Positions 54,410 to 61,419 of a stretch of DNA of 64,000 nucleotides are shown one piece after another. The notes beneath the pieces are model-generated. The model was not told the origin of the DNA and did no database searches. It was given only the letters and a program-made list of their open reading frames with translations. Position numbers and translations under genes: made by a program. Position 1 is the first letter of the stretch, and the number at the start of each line of letters is the position of its first letter. This DNA comes from Chryseobacterium oryctis (GTDB lineage: Bacteria; Bacteroidota; Bacteroidia; Flavobacteriales; Weeksellaceae). The DNA is taken from assembly GCF_025971925.1 (NCBI RefSeq), contig NZ_JAPDHV010000005.1:1-64000 (forward strand). Direction: 5' to 3'.

Positions 54410-55210
54410 TTATTTCCCTTTATATTCCGGTTTTCTTTTTTGTAAAAATGCGGTTACTCCTTCAGTAAAGTCAAAAGTTTCGGCTGCTTCCTGCTGTAAT
54501 TCTGCTTCCATATTCAATTGCTCTTCCAAAGAGTGCTTGTAAGAATATGCAAATGCTTTTTTAGTAAGAGTGAATGCTCTGGTTGGCATATTGGCAATAT
54601 TGTCTAATATTTCTAATGAAGAATTTTTAAACTCAGCTTCGTTGAATACCTCAGCTACCAAACCATAGCCTTTTGCTTCCTCAGCAGAAACTTTCTTTCC
54701 TGTGAAAGCTAAATATGTAGCCAACTGACGACCTAAAAGCTTGGGAAGATAGTAAGTACCTCCCGTATCAGGAATAAGTCCTATTTTTGAGAAGGCTTGT
54801 GAAAAATATGCTGTTTCTGATGCCAAAACAAAGTCGCAGATAAGTGCCAACATCGCTCCCGCTCCTACTGCAGGACCATTAACTAACGCAATTACAGGTT
54901 TTTTACTTCTTGTAATGGTAGTTACCATCGGATTATAATAATCTAATACGATTCTTTTGATGATATCCTTTTCATGAACATCTTTCCCAACCGTAAACGC
55001 CTCATCTAGGTTTTGACCAGAACAAAATGCTTTACCATGTCCTGAAATAGCAATACATCTCACTGTTTCATCATTGTTGCAGTCTTTCACAAAATCTGTC
55101 AATTCTTTGATGGTAATTTTGTTCAAGGCGTTCATAAACTGAGGCTGATTGAGGTAAGCTATTTTAAGTTTGCCATCAAAATGCGTTTCGATATCAAGTT
55201 GTGTATACAT
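54410..55210 (-). CDS. paaG: Ring-epoxide isomerase PaaG
   Basis: A 266-residue crotonase-fold enzyme that converts the 1,2-epoxide of phenylacetyl-CoA to oxepin-CoA. It matches PaaG rather than PaaF by FCSGQNLDEAF (about 62), SKIGLIPDTGGTYYLPKLLGR (about 140-160) and the end EGVTAFLQKRKPEYKGK. It is the only enoyl-CoA hydratase family gene in the operon. Confidence 0.9.
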   Translation of the reverse strand: MYTQLDIETHFDGKLKIAYLNQPQFMNALNKITIKELTDFVKDCNNDETVRCIAISGHGKAFCSGQNLDEAFTVGKDVHEKDIIKRIVLDYYNPMVTTITRSKKPVIALVNGPAVGAGAMLALICDFVLASETAYFSQAFSKIGLIPDTGGTYYLPKLLGRQLATYLAFTGKKVSAEEAKGYGLVAEVFNEAEFKNSSLEILDNIANMPTRAFTLTKKAFAYSYKHSLEEQLNMEAELQQEAAETFDFTEGVTAFLQKRKPEYKGK

Positions 55211-55240
55211 AATCTGTATTGGTTATTAATAAGTTAATAT

Positions 55241-55273
55241 AAAAATGATTATTTTATAAAACTAATCATTTTT
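55241..55273. repeat. Inverted repeat in the paaD-paaG gap
   Basis: AAAAATGATTA (55241-55251) and TAATCATTTTT (55263-55273) pair perfectly over 11 bp; the second arm overlaps the paaD stop. Confidence 0.6.
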
Positions 55274-55736
55274 AATGACATTTAAAATAGTCAAAAGGTT
55301 CTAAACAGTCTAAACACTGATACGAAGCCTTACATAACGTAGACCCGAATCTGCTAATCTGTTTCGTATGCTCAGAACCACAACGAGGACACTTTTTAGG
55401 TTTTCCTATGTGATTTTCATCTGCTCCTTTTTCAGGAGGGGTAATTCCGTAAACACGAAGTTTTTCTCTCGCCTCATCTGTTAACCAATCTGTCGTCCAA
55501 ATCGGAAACATTTTGGTTACAACCTTCACATCCCATCCGTTTTCTTTCATCAACTTTATGATATCCTCTTCTATATTGAACATAGCAGGACATGCAGAAT
55601 ATGTCGGCGTAATAACAACTTCACAAGTATTTTCACCTGTAATATTCGCTTCTCTTACAATGCCCAATTCCACAATATTGATTACCGGAATTTCCGGGTC
55701 TGGAATCGTTTCTAATAATTCTAAAGGATTTTTCAA
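55272..55736 (-). CDS. paaD: Phenylacetyl-CoA epoxidase assembly factor PaaD
   Basis: A 154-residue protein with an N-terminal MIP18/DUF59 domain (PDPEIPVINIVELGIV) and a C-terminal four-cysteine zinc ribbon (CPRCGSEHT, CKASYQCLDC). It is needed to mature the PaaABCE epoxidase, probably by iron-sulfur cluster work. Gene order paaA-B-C-D is conserved. Also called PaaJ in older naming. Confidence 0.95.
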   Translation of the reverse strand: MKNPLELLETIPDPEIPVINIVELGIVREANITGENTCEVVITPTYSACPAMFNIEEDIIKLMKENGWDVKVVTKMFPIWTTDWLTDEAREKLRVYGITPPEKGADENHIGKPKKCPRCGSEHTKQISRFGSTLCKASYQCLDCLEPFDYFKCH

Positions 55737-55755
55737 TCTCTTTTATTTTTTGTTT

Positions 55756-56505
55756 TTACCAAGTACAACCTGGATATGCTCTCTGCATATATTGCAATTC
55801 ACAAAGAATATATCCGAAATATTCTGTATGATATCCCGTTCTGGATTTAGGCTGCATAAATGAATTTGTAGGATATTCTAATCCGAAATCTTGAAAATCT
55901 TTTTGAGTAATTGTTACAAATTCTTTGTACAACTCATCAACATTAGGAACGATATTTAAAGCTATTAAATCATCTTCTCCTTCTACTTTCGCAAATAAAC
56001 CTTTGGTGTATTCCCAAATATTTTCAACAGCACTTACTAACCTTGTTTTACTTTCTTCGGTTCCCTGAGCAAAAATTTTCATCCAAGAATTTGCGTGAGT
56101 ATAATGATACTTAACCTCTTTCAAGGATTTTTGAGCAATAGCAGCCAATTCTTCATCAGCAGAATTTGACAATGCCTGATACATCAATTTTTGATACACC
56201 GCAAAAACATAAACTTTAAGAATAGTCTGAGCATAATCTTCATTAGGAAGTTCCGTCCAATGCGCATTTACATATTCGTGTTCATATCTCAAAAATGCCA
56301 AATCATCTTCAGTTTGACCATTATCAGCAAGTCTTGAAGCATATTGATAGAAATTATTTGCCTGACCTAGTTCATCTAATGCAATATTCGTTAATGCAAT
56401 ATCTTCTTCCAGATATGGACCTTCACCGCACCATTCAGACAATCTTTGCCCCATGATAAGACTGTCATCTGCTAACTTTAATAAATAATTATATAGTGGA
56501 TTCAT
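55756..56505 (-). CDS. paaC: Phenylacetyl-CoA epoxidase structural subunit PaaC
   Basis: A 249-residue ferritin-like helical subunit that pairs with PaaA. It begins with LYNYLLKLADDSLIMGQRLSEWCG, the normal family start, and keeps helix segments with ALDELGQANNFY and YHYTHANSWM. PaaC lacks the full diiron set of PaaA and is structural. It is 19 bp from paaD. Confidence 0.96.
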   Translation of the reverse strand: MNPLYNYLLKLADDSLIMGQRLSEWCGEGPYLEEDIALTNIALDELGQANNFYQYASRLADNGQTEDDLAFLRYEHEYVNAHWTELPNEDYAQTILKVYVFAVYQKLMYQALSNSADEELAAIAQKSLKEVKYHYTHANSWMKIFAQGTEESKTRLVSAVENIWEYTKGLFAKVEGEDDLIALNIVPNVDELYKEFVTITQKDFQDFGLEYPTNSFMQPKSRTGYHTEYFGYILCELQYMQRAYPGCTW

Positions 56506-56519
56506 TTTTATAAGAATTT

Positions 56520-56573
56520 AGAAATTAGAGGTTAGAAATTAGACTAAATTCTAGAATCTAACTTCTAATTTCT
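56520..56573. repeat. Inverted repeat in the paaB-paaC gap
   Basis: AGAAATTAGAGGTTAGA (56520-56536) pairs with TCTAACTTCTAATTTCT (56557-56573) at 16 of 17 positions. The arms are built from the word AGAAATTAG/GTTAGAAATTAG. Confidence 0.65.
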
Positions 56574-56575
56574 TT

Positions 56576-56857
56576 TTACATATTTTTTACATCGTTAGGA
56601 ATATGATAAAAAGTTGGGTGACGATATAATTTGTCATCAGCAGGATCAAAAAACGCTTCCTGATCCATCCCTTCCGAACTTACAATATATTTACTTGGAA
56701 CCACCCAAACGCAAGTTCCTTCTTTTCTTCTCGTATATACGTCTCTTGCATTCTGCAAAGCTAATTCTGCTGTTGGTGCCTGAACTGTTCCGGCGTGTTT
56801 GTGAGATAACCCTGGTTTAGTCTGAATAAACACTTCCCACATATCTAAATTTGCCAT
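56576..56857 (-). CDS. paaB: Phenylacetyl-CoA epoxidase subunit PaaB
   Basis: A 93-residue small subunit that links PaaAC units. It has DMWEVFIQTKPGLSHKHAGTV at the start, NARDVYTRRKEGTCVWVVPS in the middle and the end FYHIPNDVKNM, all as in PaaB. Length matches the family. Confidence 0.96.
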   Translation of the reverse strand: MANLDMWEVFIQTKPGLSHKHAGTVQAPTAELALQNARDVYTRRKEGTCVWVVPSKYIVSSEGMDQEAFFDPADDKLYRHPTFYHIPNDVKNM

Positions 56858-56879
56858 AATTAAATTTTAATTTAACAAT

Positions 56880-57818
56880 TTATATTACTTCAGTTTGTTG
56901 TTTTTTTGCAAAAGCTACTGCTGCTTCTTTTACCCAAGCATTTTCTTGCTGAGCTTTTACTTTTGTCTGTAATCTTTTCTTATTACAAGGTCCGTTTCCT
57001 TTCAAAACTTCCATAAATTCGTCCCAAGGAAGTTCACCAAATTCATAATGACCTGTTTCTTCATTCCATTTTAAATCTTTATCCGGAACTGTTAAGCCTA
57101 AAAACTCAGCCTGAGGAACCGTAACATCAATGAAACGCTGACGTAGACTATCATTACTTTCACGCTTCACTCTATAATTCATAGAAATTTTTGAGTTTGG
57201 AGAACTATCATCATTAGGTCCGAACATCATCAAAGCCGGCCACCAAAAACGATTCAAAGCAGCCTGAGCCATTTCCTTTTGTTGTTTTGTACCTCGGCAA
57301 AGAGACATTAAGATTTCATATCCTTGTCTTTGGTGGAAAGACTCTTCTTTACAAATTCTCACCATCGCTCTGGAATAAGGACCATAAGAATTCCCCATCA
57401 ACATTACCTGATTCATAATAGCGGCACCGTCTACCAACCAGCCTATAGCACCAATATCCGCCCAACTTAATGTTGGATAATTGAAAATACTTGAATATTT
57501 TGCTTTTCCAGAAAGCATATCATTATAAGTAGCATCTCTGTCTGCAGAAATAGTACCGTTTCCTAAAGTTTCAGTAGCAGCATAAAGGTATAATCCGTGC
57601 CCTGCTTCATCCTGAATTTTTGCTAAAAGAGCCATTTTTCTTCTTAGAGAAGGCGCTCTGGTAATCCAGTTGGCTTCAGGCAACATCCCTACCACTTCGG
57701 AGTGTGCATGCTGCGAAATCTGACGAACCAAAAGTTTTCTGTAATCATCCGGCATTACATCTTTTGGTTCTACTTTGTTTTCTTCGTGAACGTATTGAAC
57801 AAATTTTTCTAAGTCCAT
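56880..57818 (-). CDS. paaA: Phenylacetyl-CoA epoxidase catalytic subunit PaaA
   Basis: The diiron subunit of the epoxidase, 312 residues. The E-x-x-H iron motifs are visible in [13 protein letters not shown] and [14 protein letters not shown]. It inserts oxygen into the aromatic ring of phenylacetyl-CoA. It is the first of paaA-B-C-D in the operon. Confidence 0.97.
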   Translation of the reverse strand: MDLEKFVQYVHEENKVEPKDVMPDDYRKLLVRQISQHAHSEVVGMLPEANWITRAPSLRRKMALLAKIQDEAGHGLYLYAATETLGNGTISADRDATYNDMLSGKAKYSSIFNYPTLSWADIGAIGWLVDGAAIMNQVMLMGNSYGPYSRAMVRICKEESFHQRQGYEILMSLCRGTKQQKEMAQAALNRFWWPALMMFGPNDDSSPNSKISMNYRVKRESNDSLRQRFIDVTVPQAEFLGLTVPDKDLKWNEETGHYEFGELPWDEFMEVLKGNGPCNKKRLQTKVKAQQENAWVKEAAVAFAKKQQTEVI

Positions 57819-57835
57819 AATTTTTTCAATTTAGC

Positions 57836-57898
57836 AATGTATCAGTCTAGCAATGTACCAATGATTGTTACACTGGTAAATTGTTATATTGTTACATT
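57836..57898. repeat. Inverted repeat in the paaE-paaA gap
   Basis: A 28-nt left arm (57836-57863, starting AATGTATCAG) pairs with the right arm (57871-57898, ending TTACATT) at 22 of 28 positions. The arms consist of the word TAACAATGTA and variants. Confidence 0.65.
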
Positions 57899-57903
57899 AA
57901 TTT

Positions 57904-58989
57904 TTAAACATCATAATTAAGCATCACCACATTCGTAGTCGGGTGACATTGGCACGTCAGAACATAGCCTTTGGCTACTTCATCTTCGGTAAGAGCAAAG
58001 TTTTTCTCCATAAATACCTCTCCTTCTAAAACCTGTGCTTTACACGTACAACAAACTCCTCCTTTACAAGCGAAAGGGACAGGAAGTTGGTCTTTCAATG
58101 CTTTATCAAGAATACTTTCTTTTTTAGAATTAAGATGGAACGAATATTCATCATCATCAATGATTACCGTAACCATACTTTCAATATTCGCAATTGCTTT
58201 GAATTCTTCACTCATTTCCTCAGAGTTTTCCTCATCCGGCGCAGTGAAATATTCATATAAAACCTGAATTGCAGGTACTTTTTTGTCTTTCTTTAAATAA
58301 TCAGAAATACCTTTAATCATTTCTGCTGGTCCGCAGATAAAATAAGTTGAATCCTGAACATTAATATCTGAATATCTTTCAAATAAATGCTCCAGTTTTT
58401 CCGGTGAAATTCTACCTTCAAAAACAGGGTCTTCATGTTTTTCACGGCTTACAAGATAAACAACCTTCAACCTCCCGTTGAATTTTTCAACCAACTGATC
58501 AATTTCAGCCTTTTTCATTACATGATTCATGCTTCTGTTACTGTAAAACAGATATGCATTAGAATTTGGCTCCTGATAAAGGCTTTCTTTAATATTTGAT
58601 AGAATCGGGCTAATACCACTTCCTGCTGCCAAACCCACATAAGTTTTCGCATTCGAAGGGTGATAATTTGTATTAAAACTTCCCATCGGAGGCATTACTT
58701 CAAGGATTTCATCCATATGAAGATGTTCATTGAAATAACCAGAAACTTTTCCTCCTTCCAACAATTTCACCAATACTTCCAAGGTATTATTTTTTTCACT
58801 CGGAGCATTGCAGATAGAATAAGAACGTCTTTCTTCATTTCCGTCAATCATTAATCGGAAATTAAGATATTGACCTTGCTTAAATTTGAATTTATCCTTT
58901 AATTCTTCAGGGATTTCCACCGCCACATTTACTGCATCCGGAGTATCTTTCTGAACTTTTACAGTTTTTAGTTTATAAAATGAATTCAT
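57904..58989 (-). CDS. paaE: Phenylacetyl-CoA epoxidase reductase PaaE
   Basis: A 361-residue reductase that passes electrons from NADPH to the PaaAC diiron site. It has an FAD-binding domain (RRSYSICNAPS), an NAD(P) domain (GLAAGSGISPILS) and a C-terminal plant-type 2Fe-2S ferredoxin (ACKGGVCCTCKAQV, then TCQCHP). In this cluster it precedes paaA and its start overlaps the paaK stop by 4 bp. Confidence 0.96.
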   Translation of the reverse strand: MNSFYKLKTVKVQKDTPDAVNVAVEIPEELKDKFKFKQGQYLNFRLMIDGNEERRSYSICNAPSEKNNTLEVLVKLLEGGKVSGYFNEHLHMDEILEVMPPMGSFNTNYHPSNAKTYVGLAAGSGISPILSNIKESLYQEPNSNAYLFYSNRSMNHVMKKAEIDQLVEKFNGRLKVVYLVSREKHEDPVFEGRISPEKLEHLFERYSDINVQDSTYFICGPAEMIKGISDYLKKDKKVPAIQVLYEYFTAPDEENSEEMSEEFKAIANIESMVTVIIDDDEYSFHLNSKKESILDKALKDQLPVPFACKGGVCCTCKAQVLEGEVFMEKNFALTEDEVAKGYVLTCQCHPTTNVVMLNYDV

Positions 58990-60305
58990 TTTTTCTTTAA
59001 TATTCTATTAATTTTTCCACCTTCGCATTTAGGAAGGGTATCTTGACCATGAATTTTTACTTTAGTTGTAATACCAACTCTTCTTTTAATTTCAGCCTCT
59101 ACTCCGTGACCAAAATTTTCTATAAAAGTAGTATATTCTGGGCTATTGAGTTCCAAATGTTGTGCTTTTAAAAAACCATCCTCTATTTCTACGTCTACAT
59201 CCAATGCTACACACATCTGTTCCTTTTCAATAGGAGTTAAATAATAATTAGGAACCACGCCTTTCACATGAGAAAAAGCATCTTCAATCTGACTTGGATA
59301 TACATTTACCCCTCTTACAATCAGCATATCATCTGCTCTTCCAAGAATAGGTTTCATTTTCACCATTGTTCTTTTGGCATTCTCATCATAATAAAGACTG
59401 GTAATATCATTCGTCCAATAACGCAATAAAGGCATTGCTTTTTTAGTTAAAGTTGTAATTACCAAAACGCCTTCTTCTCCAAAAGGAACAGGTTGTTTTG
59501 TTTCTGGGTCTAAAATTTCAGGATAAAAATGATCTTCCCAAATATAAGAACCTCCTTTTTCCTCAAAATCCTCCATTGAAACACCAGGTCCGATGATTTC
59601 ACTCAACCCGTAAATATTAGTTGCATGTACACCTAATCTTTCTTCAATATGCTGTCTGATAATTTCCGTCCAAGGTTCTGAACCTAAAACTGCATATTTT
59701 AAACTAATTTCATCTGCTGAAATTCCTCTTTTACCAAATTCGTCAGCAATTGTCAAAGCATATGAAGGCGAACAACATATTACTTCAGGTTTAAAATCTA
59801 AAATCAAATCTACCTGTCTTGTTGTCATTCCTCCGGAAATAGGCAACACACTCATTCCTAATTTTTCAGCTCCATAATGAAGACCAAGTCCGCCTGTAAA
59901 AATACCATAACCATAAGCATTATGCAACTGCATTCCTGGTTTTGCTCCGGCTGCATTCAAAGATCTTGCTACTACTTCACTGAATAAATCTACATCTTCC
60001 TTAGTATATCCTACAACTGTTGGCCTACCTGTTGTTCCGCTTGAGCAGTGAATTCTCTGCAATTCATTTTTAGGGACGGTAAATAATCCGAACGGATAAT
60101 TATTCCTTAAATCTTGCTTATATGTTATCGGTAATTTTGAAATATCTTCAATTGACCTTATTTCCTGAGTCGATATTCCTAATTCATTAAATTTATTTTT
60201 ATAAAAATCTGACCTATCCGCAAGATAACCGACCAGATTTACCAATCGCTCAGATTGAAGCTGCCTCAACTGAGTAAGCTCTAAATATTCAACTGAAAAA
60301 TCCAT
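58986..60305 (-). CDS. paaK: Phenylacetate-CoA ligase
   Basis: The pathway entry enzyme, 439 residues, which activates phenylacetate with ATP and CoA. The adenylate-forming motif is SSGTTGRPTVVGYT (about 90-103), followed by YGLSEIIGPG and RADDMLIVRGVNVYPSQIE. It is the first gene of the operon, with a candidate PaaR operator 11 bp upstream. Confidence 0.96.
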   Translation of the reverse strand: MDFSVEYLELTQLRQLQSERLVNLVGYLADRSDFYKNKFNELGISTQEIRSIEDISKLPITYKQDLRNNYPFGLFTVPKNELQRIHCSSGTTGRPTVVGYTKEDVDLFSEVVARSLNAAGAKPGMQLHNAYGYGIFTGGLGLHYGAEKLGMSVLPISGGMTTRQVDLILDFKPEVICCSPSYALTIADEFGKRGISADEISLKYAVLGSEPWTEIIRQHIEERLGVHATNIYGLSEIIGPGVSMEDFEEKGGSYIWEDHFYPEILDPETKQPVPFGEEGVLVITTLTKKAMPLLRYWTNDITSLYYDENAKRTMVKMKPILGRADDMLIVRGVNVYPSQIEDAFSHVKGVVPNYYLTPIEKEQMCVALDVDVEIEDGFLKAQHLELNSPEYTTFIENFGHGVEAEIKRRVGITTKVKIHGQDTLPKCEGGKINRILKKK

Positions 60306-60316
60306 ACCTTAACTAA

Positions 60317-60330
60317 CTAACATTTGTTAG
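60317..60330. promoter_or_regulatory. Candidate PaaR operator upstream of paaK
   Basis: CTAACATTTGTTAG is a dyad of CTAACA and TGTTAG with a 2-bp spacer. It has the form CNAAC-N-NN-N-GTTNG of TetR-type PaaR operators known from other bacteria, and lies between the TetR gene and paaK, 11 bp before the paaK start. Confidence 0.6.
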
Positions 60331-60440
60331 GCGTAAAAATAAAAAGATTTTGCTGGTCTCACAAAATTTTTATGATTTTTGTCATATTTTGAATAATTCT
60401 AAATTAGGTAAATATATAGTACGAATATGATATTATTCGA

Positions 60441-60471
60441 AATAAAAAAGTCTTTAGAGGAGAAAACCCTC
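60441..60471 (-). terminator. Weak terminator after the TetR gene
   Basis: On the minus strand GAGG-GTTTTCT-CCTC followed by TAAAGACTTTTTTATTT. The stem is only four G-C/A-T pairs, but the T-run is good. Confidence 0.4.
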
Positions 60472-60504
60472 GACAGTAAATACAATTTCGTCTGACATTC
60501 AAAA

Positions 60505-61080
60505 TCACTTCTGATTTCCAAGTAACCCAAAAAGAACTTTATCTCTAATTTCATTGGTAATTTCAGAAGTAGATTCAGTATTTCTTCTAAACCAAAAATA
60601 AGAGTTATTTAAGGTATGAAGGATAAACCTTGTTGTAAATGCTGGAGACTTCAATTCCCAATTTTCTGATTGATAAATCTCAGAAATTAATTTCTCAACT
60701 TCTAACTGATAATTCCTTCTTAGTTCCACAAATTCAGAAAGTCTTTCTTCAAGATGCTTCCACTCATTAGAATAGATATGGGTAACATCTCTATTCTTAT
60801 GAACCACCGACAAATGCTTATCTATGAATAAATTCAGCTTATCTTTTGGAGGAATATCAGTATTCTTAACTTTTTGAAGTTCAGCAAAGAAATCATGAGC
60901 AATACCGAAGCAAATCCACTCCAGAATTTCTTCTTTTGAATGTATATGCGCGTACAAAGAAGCCGCCTTAATATTAAGCTTTGTCGCTAAATCCCTTACA
61001 GAGCTACCCATATAACCTTTCTCCTTGAAAAGTTCTACAGCAACATCCAATATTTTCTTTTGTTTTTCTTTTAGCTCCAT
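60505..61080 (-). CDS. TetR/AcrR family regulator, PaaR-like
   Basis: A 191-residue repressor from the ATG at 61080. The N-terminal helix-turn-helix is DVAVELFKEKGYMGSSVRDLATKLNIKAASLYAHI, here the first 50 residues, and the rest is a helical ligand domain. It is transcribed toward the paa operon and is likely to bind the operator at 60317-60330, with phenylacetyl-CoA as the expected inducer by analogy. An upstream ATG at 61158 gives 26 extra residues with unusual composition that I reject. Confidence 0.87.
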   Translation of the reverse strand: MELKEKQKKILDVAVELFKEKGYMGSSVRDLATKLNIKAASLYAHIHSKEEILEWICFGIAHDFFAELQKVKNTDIPPKDKLNLFIDKHLSVVHKNRDVTHIYSNEWKHLEERLSEFVELRRNYQLEVEKLISEIYQSENWELKSPAFTTRFILHTLNNSYFWFRRNTESTSEITNEIRDKVLFGLLGNQK

Positions 61081-61419
61081 CAGAACGCAAAAGTAATTAT
61101 TTTGATTTAATCTCTGATTTTTTAACATACAAAAGCAATAATAATTTAATCTTAACAATTAAAACTGACGATTTTTCCATTATTTAAAATAATATTTATA
61201 AAAATCGGAAAATTTGTCAACTAAAAACTACCCAAACAATACAATATTCGGAAAATTTGTCTTTTTATTTTAAAAATTTAATAATTGAATAGTTTTTGAG
61301 ATACAGTAATCGAATTAAATGATAAATAATTGATGGCATTAAGAAACTAAGCCTGAAAATTTGGTTTCTTGATGTTTCAAAAATCTGACCAGACTAATTA
61401 TTGCAAAAATTCTAAAAAT

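Noticed and set aside
61081..61158. Upstream start of the TetR gene
   Set aside because: The extra residues are unlike TetR N-termini; the normal start is MELKEKQKK at 61080.
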